DNA of 64,000 bases from Vitis vinifera (taxonomy: Eukaryota; Streptophyta; Magnoliopsida; Vitales; Vitaceae). Location: assembly GCF_030704535.1 (NCBI RefSeq), contig NC_081820.1:23616001-23680000 (forward strand), read 5' to 3'. The notes below the pieces were generated by a model. The model made no database searches. It was not told the origin of the DNA and saw only the letters and a program-made list of their open reading frames with translations. The translations under genes and the position numbers were made by a program. Positions within the stretch are counted from its first letter, which is position 1. Each line of letters starts with the position of its first letter. Positions 24,301-34,503 of this stretch are shown here, piece by piece.

Positions 24301-25513
24301 AATTCAACAAAAACATTGTTTTGTGAGGTGAAGTGATGGACATAAATGAGACTTTTGTGAATATTAGGAACACAAAGAGTATCATTTAAATGAAAGTACG
24401 TGTGGGTGATTTGAGAACCAATGAGCCAACATGCGAGACATGCAAACCTGAACCGTCACCTATGACAACTTCATCAATGTCGTCATACTTAGAATGAATA
24501 GATAAATTGGCTAAATCACCAGTAATGTTGTGTGAAGCTCTAGAATCAATAAGCCATTTTGGGTTTGTTGCAGGTGAAGTGGCAACATAATTGGCAGTGG
24601 ACTCAGCAAAGCGCAGACGTGGACAATGTTTTGCAATGTGGCCCAGTTCATCACAGATTTGGCACTTTGGAGTGTATTTGCACTACCCATTAGATTTCTT
24701 GGAATTATTTAGGCCTTCAGATGGGCGATAAGAGCCCTTATTGGAATCTTGGCGTGAGGAACCCTCATTTCGGCCATACCCATTTTTGAAGTTACCTTTA
24801 GAGTGTTGGCCACCGAATGAAGAAGCAGGACGCCAATTAGAGTAGTTGGCCGATGCAACCAGTTGTTGTGTGGTGGTTTCAAGGCGTCAAAGGTAGGCAT
24901 CATGGCCTATGAGCAGATCATGCAATTCTTCAAATGTGAGTGGCTTTTCCTTTGCTCGTATAGGTGCCGCGATTTCTTGAAAATCACTACCCAGTCCATT
25001 GAGAATGTATAAGGTGAGATCATCATCTACAATGGGATGATCAATAAGGGAGATTTCGTCAACAAGAGCCTTGACAGTGTGCAGGTATTCTTGAACTGTC
25101 TGATTCCCTTTCTTAATCATTGTGAGTTCCTCCTTCAATTGCATGGCCCGAGTACGAGATTTGCTCGCATACATGGTATGCAATTTTTGCCATGCCTGTT
25201 GTGATGTTTGTGCAGCGGAAATGAATGGGTGATTGTGGAGGTGGTGGATGCCAAAATGGCACTGAGGATAAGTTTATCTTGTCTTATCCAATGGGTTTTC
25301 TGTGGATTGGTAGTGGAGGAATCACTCGGAGGAGGAGGAAGAGGATTGTCACCTATGACATAATCAAGTAGATTGTAGGCAATTAAGAGGGCTTCAAACT
25401 GGGCACACCATTGAGGGAAGGTTGATGGTGTGAGTTTTTCATTTATTTGAGCAGAGATGTTGAGAGCAATGAGAGGAATATTGGTTAGGGATGGTGGAGT
25501 GGAAATCGGGTTG
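21340..25513 (-). pseudogene. Copia-3 gag-pol, degenerate
   Basis: On the minus strand: gag (LTPSTFPQWCAQFEALL, 25460-24900), a CCHC knuckle CQICDELGHIAKHCP near 24640, protease WLIDSRASH near 24550 where the usual DSGA is DSRA, pre-integrase GWHKHLGY (24150), integrase DVWSPS to SIYSDNGGEL, a frameshift near 23740, then integrase and RT up to YVDDLVIT near 22290 and RNase H (SSTKAEYRALA, LLCDNLGATHL). Frameshifts and stops occur between all of these blocks, and the protease motif change would also inactivate it. Confidence 0.92.
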
Positions 25514-25602
25514 TTACATCCTTGAATGAAGGCTAAAAATCTACAGTCATTTTTGTTGCTTGATTTGAGGGATTTTCTTGATTTGAGGATGCTTTCGTTA
25601 TA
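25514..25602 (-). repeat. Copia-3 partial 5' LTR
   Basis: 89 bp matching 21244-21332 with few differences. Confidence 0.88.
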
Positions 25603-25605
25603 TCC

Positions 25606-25890
25606 TAGGCCACTCATGGTGAAGAATCTAAGCTACTCATAGAGTCTCGACTTTGTGGTCCAACTCTTTGGGAAAAAAAATGGAAAAAAAATATATATAT
25701 AATGTTCATCGAATGAAAAAAAAAAGACTAGGTCACTCATGGTGAAGACTTCTAGATCACTCGTAGTGAAGACAAGATTTAAAAAAAGAATAAAAGAAAA
25801 AGCAATTGACTGAAGATTCCTAGGCCGCTCAGTGAAGACAAGAGTAAAAAAAAAAGAGCAATTGACTGACTCATGGTTTTATATATATTA
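25606..25890. repeat. Short repeats in the RLP promoter-proximal region
   Basis: A word close to TAGGCCACTCATGGTGAAGA occurs at 25606, 25729, 25753 and 25821. A second segment, GAGTCTCGACTTTGTGGTCCAA at about 25641, repeats 20985 on the other side of Copia-3, with a similar AATGTTCATC tail. The locus was therefore locally duplicated before Copia-3 inserted. Confidence 0.75.
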
Positions 25891-25964
25891 GCATTGCTAT
25901 TGAATTGAAGGCATATGGAACTTTACTCCTCAATTGCCCATGGAAGTATGCATATTTTAATGCC

Positions 25965-26231
25965 CACCTGCCAGTCAAACTTATGAGTGCTTCACTTGTT
26001 TGAACAAAAAAATGTGAAGTATCGTTCAAGTTGGTTATCTTTCATTTTTCTTTAATTTCTTGCGACCTCGCTGTTCTTTTTTGTTTTATTGTTGTTATTT
26101 TAAATTTTATCTCTTTTCTGGGAATTTCTCCGAGGACATCATATTATTTAGGTCAGTGCTTGCTGTATTGAGAACTCAAAACCAGAAGTACTTGCAAATT
26201 CTCAGTTATTTGTGAGTGTTTTTCTTTCTTC
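25965..26231 (+). promoter_or_regulatory. Promoter and 5' UTR of RLP copy 3
   Basis: Duplicated with the region upstream of RLP copy 2. The last 130 bases (GAGGACATCATATT, CAGAAGTACTTGCAAATTCT) are nearly identical between the copies. No clear TATA box assigned. Confidence 0.55.
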
Positions 26232-29200
26232 ATGTTGGAGATGGTTGGAGGGTCCTTTCAACCACTTCTAGGGTTCACTTTGCTCTTGCTGTGTGTTAAA
26301 CCTGGCCTCGGATCCAGTATTGGCGAGGGTGATGCTGAAGTTGGGTGTATAGGGAGGGAGAGACAAGCTCTCCTGAAGTTTAAACAAGGCATTGTCGATG
26401 ATTTTGGGATTCTTTCTTCATGGGGGAATGAAGAGGACAAAACAGACTGTTGCAGATGGGAAGGAGTCCAGTGTAGCAATCTAACAGGTCATGTAGTTAT
26501 GCTTGATCTTGGCGCGTATGGATACAATGAGAGCCGGTATTTAAGAGGTAAGATTAGTCATTCGTTGCTTGGATTGCAACACTTGCGTCATTTGGACCTC
26601 AGCGGCAACAATTTTGAAGGGGAGTCTATGCCTGAATTCATTGGTTCCTTCACCAAAATGAGATATCTCAATCTTTCTTCCACCCACTTTTTTGGAACTC
26701 TTCCCTGTCAACTTGGAAATCTTTCAAACTTGAATTCTCTTGATCTCAGCGGTAATTCCCATATGAGTTCTGAAAATCTTGACTGGCTTTCACACCTTTC
26801 TTCTTTAACACACCTTAACCTGAATGGCGCTAACCTCAGTAAAGTCATCCAATGGCCAGAAGCAATTACCAAACTTCCTTCTCTCATTGAACTACACCTA
26901 AAATCTTGTGATCTTCCTTCCCTCGCCACTCCATCTCTTTCCCTTGTTAATTCTTCTGCATCCCTTGTTCTCCTTGATCTCTCTTTTAATCAGCTCCATA
27001 CTGCTTCCATATACCCCTGGTTGTTCAACTTCAGTAACAGCCTTGTTCATCTTGACCTCTCTTATAATCTTCTACGCGGTTCTCTTCTGGGTGCTTTTGG
27101 GAACATGGTCTCTCTTGCATATCTCGATCTCTCCAAGAATCGACTGGGAGGTAGGATTCCAACACATTTCAGTGGCAGCCTCGTTCATCTTGAGCTCTCT
27201 AATAATTTTATACGAGGTTCAATTCCGGGCACTTTTGGGAACATGACCTCTCTGGCATCTCTTGGTCTCTCTAGGAATCGTCTTAAAGGTAAGATTCCAA
27301 AATCTTTGAGTAGTAGCCTTGTTTATCTTGACCTTTCTGGTAATCAGATACAAGGTTCAATTCCGGACACTTTTGGGAACATGACCTCTCTTAGAACTCT
27401 TTGCCTCTGTTCGAATCAACTTGAAGGTGAGATTCCAAAATCCTTCAACAATTTATGTAAGTTACAAACACTCGAGTTGTGTCGAAACAATCTTGATGGA
27501 GTGCTTGCAAAAAACTTGTTGCCTTGTGCAAATGACACATTGGAGATTTTGGATTTATCTCGTAACCGATTTATTGGATCATTCCCTGATTTTATTGGAT
27601 TTTCATCGTTGACAAGGTTGGAACTTGGATACAATCAATTAAATGGGAATTTACCTGAAAGTATAGCACAGCTATCTCAGCTTCAAGTTTTGAATATGCC
27701 TTGGAATTCATTGCAAGGCACTGTTTCTGAAGCCCACCTCTTTAATCTCTCCAAATTGCAACATTTTGACTTAGCTTTCAACTCCCTGTTGACTTTGAAT
27801 TTCAGCTCAGACTGGGTTCCCCAATTTCAACTCACTGAAATACTATTAGCCTCTTGCAAACTGGGACCACGTTTCCCAGGTTGGCTTCGATCTCAGAAAG
27901 GTGTTGGTTGGCTTGATATCTCAGGTTCTGGAATTTCGGATGTCATACCCAATTGGTTTTGGAATTTCAGCTCCCACTTGTATCGATTAAATATTTCCAA
28001 CAATGAGATCACTGGAATTGTGCCGAATTTGTCATTAAGATTTGCTCATTTTGCTCAAATGGATTTGAGTTCGAACCGTTTTGAGGGCTCAATACCACTG
28101 TTTCTTTTTCGAGCTGGATGGTTGGACTTGTCCAAAACATGTTTTCAGGGTCAATTTCTTTATTGTGTGCAGTTGGTTGTGGAGCTGTGGCCTATCTCGA
28201 CCTCTCAAATAACCTATTGTCAGGAGAGCTACCCGACTGTTGGGCACGATGGAAAGGAATAGTAGTTCTTAATTTAGAAGGTAACAATTTTTCTGGGAAA
28301 ATTCCAAATTCAATCGGCTCCTTACAAGCAATTCAAACATTGCATTTGCGCAATAACAATTTAATAGGAGAATTGCCTTTGTCTTTGAAGAATTGCACAA
28401 ATTTAAGGGTTATTGATTTGGGAAAAAACAGCCTGTCAGGAGAAATACCCTCTTGGATAGGAAGAAGTCTATCAAATTTGATTATTCTTAATTTAAGATC
28501 CAATAGATTTACTGGAAGTATATCTTTGGATTTGTGTCAACTCAAAAGAATTCAAATATTAGACCTTTCTATCAATAATATCTCAGGAATGATACCAAGA
28601 TGCTTCAACAATTTCACTGCTATGGATCAGAAGGAGAATTTAGTCATTGGATACAACTATACAATCCCTTATTTCAAAGAGTTGTCACGTCGAAGCTCTT
28701 ATATTGATGAGCAGTTGCTTCAATGGAAAGGAAGAGAACTTGAGTACAAGAGAACTCTTGGACTTGTAAAGAGTATCGATCTTTCAAGTAACAAACTAGG
28801 AGGGGAGATTCCTAGGGAGGTAACCGATCTTTTAGAATTGGTTTCATTGAATTTATCACGAAATAATTTGATAGGATTAATCCCTCCTACAATTGGTCAA
28901 TTGAAAGCATTGGATGTTCTTGACTTGTCTCGAAATCAGCTTTTAGGTAAAATTCCTGATGGTCTTTCTGAAATAACTCGCCTAAGTGTCTTAGATCTAT
29001 CAAACAACAACCTATTTGATAGAATTCCATTGGGCACTCAACTACAGAGTTTTAATTCTTCCACATATGAGGGAAATCCTCAACTTTGTGGTCTACCCCT
29101 TCTGAAAAAGTGTCCTGGAGATGAAATAAGGAAAGATTCCCCCACCATTGAAGGGTACATTCGAGAAGCGGCAAATGACTTATGGTTGTGTATTAGCATT

Positions 29201-29329
29201 GTACTTGGATTCATAATAGGATTTTGGGGAGTCTGTGGCACTTTAATACTCAAAACCTCATGGAGAATTGCGTATTTTGAATTTGTGACGAAAGCAAAAG
29301 ATTACCTACTAAGGATTGCACGAAACTAA
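26232..29329 (+). CDS. EIX2-like LRR receptor-like protein (RLP copy 3), one 1-base frameshift
   Basis: Signal peptide (residues 1-28, FTLLLLCVKPGLG), LRRNT (CIGRERQALLKFKQG...KTDCCRWEGVQCSN, about 38-85), roughly 25 plant-type LRRs (LxxLDLSxNxLxGxIP), a non-LRR island (TAMDQKENLVIGYNY to QWKGRELEYKRTL), last LRRs, a cap (NPQLCGLPLLKKC), one membrane helix (ISIVLGFIIGFWGVCGTLI) and a tail of about 25 residues without kinase. The family detects extracellular ligands such as fungal xylanase and signals through partner kinases. The frame changes at the A run 28134-28137, where one A is missing, so the first frame ends at 28262 and the C-terminal half continues in another frame from about 28118. 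As read it would give a secreted 676-residue fragment without anchor. This could be a young pseudogene or a sequence error; everything else is intact. Confidence 0.9.
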
Positions 29330-29332
29330 ATG

Positions 29333-29547
29333 GTAACATCCGTCTCCTTTCTTTCTTTGTCTCTTTATTTATCTACATGATTTCTAAAAAAAATCATATG
29401 TAGGGAAGGCTAATCACTAAAAAGGAAAGTACGTTCCATTATTACTCAAGCCCCCTTTTATTAACTACTGAAAACCAAGAGCAATAGCTCAAAATTTCCT
29501 TCCAACTATTTCAAATCGATGAATATAATTTTTCCTTTATGTTGCAG
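29333..29547 (+). other. Probable intron in the 3' UTR of RLP copy 3
   Basis: GT at 29333 right after the stop and TTGCAG ending at 29547. Both boundaries are conserved in the decayed copy 1 (4103 and about 4970). Splicing is inferred from sequence only. Confidence 0.55.
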
Positions 29548-29674
29548 GACTCCAGCTTGCCTTCCTCTTATCCGTCTTAGGAGCACTAGGTGTATTTAAT
29601 GATCATTGTGGCTGTAAGTTTCTTTGGTTATGTTTTACTATGTAATTGTTTGTTTGGTTTGCGCTATTATTCAT

Positions 29675-29962
29675 TTGGTACTTTAGTTTCCTTTTGGAAT
29701 TTCTCGGCTTTGCTGTGCTTTTATTGTATAATAAACCCTCCCTTGGATGCAGTGGTTGGGTAGTTCTCTTTTAGTTGTTTCCTTGTAGAACTTCTCGGCT
29801 TGGTTGTGCTTTTATTGTATAATAAACCCTGCCTTGGATGCAGTGGTTTGGTAGTTCTCTTTTAGTTGTTTCCTTGTAGAACTTCTCGGCTTGGTTGTGC
29901 TTTTATTGTATACTAAACCCTGCCTTGGAAGCAGTGTTTTGGTAATTCTCTTTTAGTGTCCT
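29675..29962 (+). repeat. 91-bp tandem repeat, about three copies
   Basis: A TTCTCGGCTT word recurs at 29701, 29792 and 29883, with TTTTATTGTATAATAAACCC and GTTCTCTTTTAGTTG in each unit. Lies in the 3' region of RLP copy 3. Confidence 0.93.
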
Positions 29963-30739
29963 TGTGCTGTATATCTTCCATCAAGTTATTGACCATACTA
30001 ATTTTTCTACTACTCTTTAATCAACTAAATACTTCAAAAGCTCAAGACAGAATCCACTTTAATAATATCTTCTTCTTTTTTTCTGTTATTTTTCTATGAC
30101 TTCTCCTTTCTCCATAATTGAGAAGAAAATTAAAATATAGTCATCTTCTCTTACACTCTCATCTTTTGGTTTATTAATGCAAAATTGGGGCAATCCTCAA
30201 ACTTTTTGGCTTATTAAATACAAAAAAAAAAAAAAAAAATGTCCAATAATACTAAATTTAAAAAAGTGCAGTTAATTTCTCCTGTGACATTTTCTCTTGG
30301 TTACAAGTACCGAAAATTTTATTACTGGAATCTATGTAATTTTACTTTTCCTTATTGAGTGGGGTGCTATAAAAGCTAAAACCCAAAAGACCTAAGATTT
30401 TAAAATAAAATCTCATATCTGCTAATAATTTAATTACATATCCCATTGTTCTGTAAAAGATCTAATCAAGTACAAAAATATCCATCACTGAGAAGTAAAT
30501 TCAGGCTTCTAACAAGGTAGTAGCTTGCATCCTAATTAATAAATTGTCATTCATGAAGATTTGGCACCAAAGGAGTGTGTTAACACATTGTGGAAATAAG
30601 GAATATAAGAGTGCAACTCAAACCATTAGAGATTAAGATATTTGAGTCCTTTTATATTCACTTCATCCTCAATTCACTCCAATTTTAAATATGAACCATT
30701 AAAAATTTCTTATAACAACAAATAAGAAAAAAAGTGTAT
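29963..30739. other. RLP downstream spacer
   Basis: No gene. 30340-30500 repeats the spacers near 5270 and 19560 (GGGGTGCTATAAAAGC, ATCCCATTGTTCT, AAAGATCTAATCAA). Confidence 0.6.
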
Positions 30740-31560
30740 CCATGGACTACTAGCTAGTTATGTGTGTGCAAGAGGAAGGGAGGTTGGATTAAGAAAGGAT
30801 GGAAAGTGCTCATAAAAAGAATACTATCGACTTTTATTGAAGTTGATAAGAGTGCTATTAAGTTCTTTTGCTACAAGAAGAAAGGACTTGAAAAGAAGGG
30901 TTACCCCAAATGAGAATTCTCTTGAGAAGATATGGAATCCAATCTCTAAGTGTGTTATGAATCTAATACGAGTTATATTTCTTACAACATATGTTGGATT
31001 GATTCTAGTTTTATAATTCATATTGCAAACCATACAAAACTTCATAAAACACTAGAAGTAAGGGAAAGTGAATATTTCATCTTTTTAAATATAGGATATA
31101 TTCACATTTTGAAGCTCTTGCAATCTACAAACTTGCTCTTAGATATGGTGTTGTTTGATTTAGACCGTAATAAGACATTTTATATTCCATTTTTCCCAAG
31201 AAACCTAGTTATCTCAATTTCTAAAATTCATCTCAGGGGTTTAGTTTAATTTCTTTGAACCTCTTTACATATGTTGAAAGACTGTTGTTGGTGATGGTAA
31301 TTTGGATGATGCCCTTTTTACATTTTATTTAAATTCCACCTTTGATTAACCTTATCACTATGCATGGTAATAATGTTGGTGTTAAACAAGTGTTATAAAT
31401 AAGAAATTAGTCTCTTTTGTGGCATGGAAGATTTGGTCGTAACTCCACTAAAAGGATTAAATAAAAAAAATAGATTAGTAAATGAATCAGCCCTTGAGCT
31501 TCTTGACTTTAATGACTAATTTTAGTACTTGCATAGGCAGCATTAAAGTAAAGTAAACCA
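30740..31560 (+). pseudogene. Heavily decayed copia gag-protease relic
   Basis: Scattered translated pieces line up in order with the Copia-2 type of polyprotein: a VQEE..RL gag end near 30765, a zinc-knuckle remnant FFCYKKKGLEKKGYPK near 30865, the DLDRNKTFYIPFFPRNLVI segment near 31160 (compare DLEETFVVPSFRRNLIY in Copia-2) and LLWHGRFG near 31410. Every frame has many stops. No LTRs were found around it. Confidence 0.7.
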
Positions 31561-33340
31561 ACATGACAAATAAAAGATGCTAGGAGTTATGACATTTTGG
31601 AGATCTTACACACTCATGTGTGCAATTCTTCATCTCCTTTATTGATAATCATTACATGTTTATTTGTTTTATCATAAAATTGAAGCACTAAAATGCTTTC
31701 AAATTTTGAAAAGTTGGGGTAGAGAAACAGTTTAAAAAACAAATTAAGATTATGAGATAAGACAAAGATAGAGAATATTATGGTAGACATTATGTTATTT
31801 TTTTCTCTTTACATATGGTGTATATAAAGATACAAACGTTGAAGTCTTTATATATTCTGCCTTTTAGCTCCATTCATGGAAATTGCATGGATTGTTGTTT
31901 AGTACTATTTCAACATAGTTTTCATTATAGATTTTATGTGGAAAATTTTTTGAAATTATTTTAAAATCTCATTTGAGTAAAAAAAATTTTCTATCATATT
32001 CTTATAAGGACTTTCTTATTATTATAAGAAAAATATTTTATCATAACATTCTCTTATATGAATAGGTATTTTTAATAATTAGTCAATTAGAAAATATTTT
32101 GACTGAAAAAAAAAAATAGGGCTTTGAGATTTAAGAATGCTAACCATAAATATATGTTTTAGGATCAAGCACAACAGGTACATGATTTCTTTATTAATTT
32201 TATTTTTGTTTTTGTTCTCTTATTTTCTTCTCTCTGTTATGATATTATTTATTTTAGTTTTTCCCAATCAAAAATACCAATGCTAGAATTACTAATATAA
32301 TTATTTACATTTAGCATAGTATTGAAACTTTTTCCTTAATCTAAACATTAAAAGCCCCAAACTCAAAAAAAATTCTTCTAAGACCTAGAAAAGGATTATT
32401 TTTAACTTGTTATCTCCACCAAATCCTATCATCCACAATTTGAATCTTATTATAGAAAACATTATGGTTATGTTTCGTTATAGGAAAATACTAAAGAACT
32501 AAAAAAAAATATTTTATTATATTTAGTTTTACTATAAAAAGTACAAAAATATAAGAAATAAGTTGATTTGAAGTTGAAATTACCTAATGACATAAACAAT
32601 TCATTGATTTTGGATCTATTTTTAATTTTTAATTTTTTTTCCTCTCTCTATTTTATTTCTTTTATATTTTCCTTCAAATTTTCAATAACCAAATATAGTC
32701 AATAGTCAATATGGAATAGAAATGAACATACACTACAGTTTTTTTTGAAGAAGTAAGAAAAATCAACATATAATATGGAATAACGAGAAATAAAATAATG
32801 CCTTAATTTTGAAGTTGTCGATCACAAATTGTAAAGAGATACAAAACTACTAGAAGCCTCAAAGTAGACATTTTCCTTGCTCATCATTTCTTTTAAGGCT
32901 TTATTTAAATATTCAAAAGTTTTATGGGAAAGTATTGGACAAAGAAAATAGTAATAAAAAATTTAAAAATAATAAAATATGGGTTTGAAATTGATAGACT
33001 CACATGGTTCTCCTTTTTTTTTTCCCTTATATATAAAAAAAAAAGAATAATTTAAAATTGTATAAATTTTCATTTAATTTTCTTTATATTTTGATTTACT
33101 TTCTTACTTCATATGCTAAACAGAATGCAAGATTTTAAGTTCTTTCCAATTTTCCTTCTCTCCCTGGCTGCGATAGGAAGAGAGTCCAACAGTTGATTGC
33201 CGAGAAACCATAACAAGGTAGAAGAAAAAAGCTCTATAAATGAAGATCACAAATGTGATTTCTCACCTGGCCCTGTACTTTATCGATAAGGTTTTCTTGT
33301 TACATCCTCCATCTAGAAATTTTGGTATACATTTTTTCAG
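31561..33340. other. AT-rich intergenic stretch
   Basis: I see no gene, repeat family or transposon end. Confidence 0.5.
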
Positions 33341-33349
33341 TCTGACAAC

Positions 33350-33673
33350 TCCACATCTTATCATTTATACAAAGCACGTGACACAATCCAACAAATAGAA
33401 GCTCCTGTGCTTATACGTATAAAAGTCCAAACTTGAGCCGAAAAGTCATGAATTGGACACGGTTGAGAAGGGTCTAGGAAGCCCACCAGCAGTCCTACTT
33501 TAGCCTCTTTAAGTATATCAGCTGCTCACAGGTATATATATATATAGCTCATTAGGTCATTGCCGCCCCCCCTACTTCCCATTATCTCCTTCACAATTGG
33601 TCTCCTCAAACCAACCAGTTCTCTCTCCAATAATCCCCATTTTCTTAACTTTTCAAGAGCCAAAGCAAAAAAA
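33350..33673 (+). promoter_or_regulatory. Promoter of LEA2 gene at 33674 (G-box and TATA box)
   Basis: A CACGTG G-box (33375-33380, in GCACGTGAC, the ABRE core) lies about 150 bases upstream of a TATA stretch (33533-33546). A GGACACGGTTGAGAAG box near 33457 recurs as GGACGCGTTTGAGA at 40764 and 63233. An ABRE suits a stress or ABA-responsive LEA gene; regulation is inferred. Confidence 0.6.
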
Positions 33674-34303
33674 ATGGCACAGAAGAAGCAACAGGTCCAT
33701 CCCATTGAACCCACTGGTGGGCCAGCCAAAACTGATGTAGAGTCTGAGGAGCTTCGCCGCATGAAATGCACAAGATATATAGCATATCTTTCTGCTTTTG
33801 CTTTGTTCGAGACCATTGTTATAATGGTCTGTGTAGTCACCCTGATGCGTATCAGGAGTCCGAAGTTTCGGTTCCGTGCTGTTTCTATTGAGAATCTCAA
33901 CTATACATCCGACACAACTTCACCCTCATTTAACATTAGATTCAATGCCAAAGTCGCTGTCAAGAACACCAATTTTGGACACTTCAAATTCAAGAACAGC
34001 ACCATTACTCTAGCTTACAGAGGTGATCATGTTGGGGATGCCAAGATTTCCAAGGCTCGAGCTCGGGCTAGATCCACCAAAAAGATGAATGTAACAGTTG
34101 ATGTTAATTCAGACCATGTATGGAGCCACTCAAACTTAGCCAGGGATCTAAATTCCGGGTTTTTGACACTGACCAGCCAAGGGAAGTTGAGTGGGAAGGT
34201 GCACTTGATGAAGGTAATGAAGAGGAGGAGATATGCAGAAATGAATTGCACTATCATCATTAACTTAGTACGTAGACGCATCCAAGATTTAAAATGCAGA
34301 TAA
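33674..34303 (+). CDS. LEA2/NHL protein, At1g64065-like
   Basis: 209 residues. The ATG at 33674 was chosen because MAQKKQQVHPIEP aligns with MAEKDQQV starts of the paralogs, although the frame is open 38 codons further upstream. It has a charged cytosolic N terminus, one membrane segment (about residues 35-58), then a LEA_2 domain (SPSFNIRFNAKVAVKNTNFGH, STITLAYRG, HVGDAKISKARARARSTKK, LSGKVHLMKVM) and a basic C terminus ending CR instead of the CN of the paralogs. The family are small single-pass membrane proteins like NDR1/HIN1-like proteins, linked to stress and defence. An old copia relic begins about 200 bases downstream. Confidence 0.92.
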   Translation: MAQKKQQVHPIEPTGGPAKTDVESEELRRMKCTRYIAYLSAFALFETIVIMVCVVTLMRIRSPKFRFRAVSIENLNYTSDTTSPSFNIRFNAKVAVKNTNFGHFKFKNSTITLAYRGDHVGDAKISKARARARSTKKMNVTVDVNSDHVWSHSNLARDLNSGFLTLTSQGKLSGKVHLMKVMKRRRYAEMNCTIIINLVRRRIQDLKCR

Positions 34304-34503
34304 AAATGAATTCTACTAATAAGAGGGATTGGATTAAAGTTTTGCTCTGTGTATGTATTTTTCCTATTGAAGATGTATGTTGAATGATGTTTCAACCATG
34401 TGTAATAATTTTTAGATGAAGTATATTTTATATTTTTTTCTAGGATAGATTTTAGATATCTAGGAGGAACCATCAATCCTATTTATCTCGCCATATTTAC
34501 ATA

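Larger units (their letters stand above)
21086..25602 (-). mobile_element. Copia-3, Ty1/copia element on the minus strand, 5' LTR truncated
   Basis: Read on the minus strand: a partial 5' LTR (25602-25514), gag, pol, a purine tract GCGGGGGCG and a full 3' LTR (21332-21086). TCCTA at 21081-21085 and 25603-25607 is a matching 5-bp target duplication. The shared LTR text (AAGCATCCTCAAATCAAG and so on) ends at 25514, where it runs straight into gag, so the rest of the 5' LTR, the primer binding site and the leader are deleted. It lies between RLP relics. Confidence 0.92.

Noticed and set aside
33560-33673. 38-codon upstream extension of the LEA2 frame at 33674
   Set aside because: It begins only 14 bases after the TATA stretch and has no counterpart in the paralogs.
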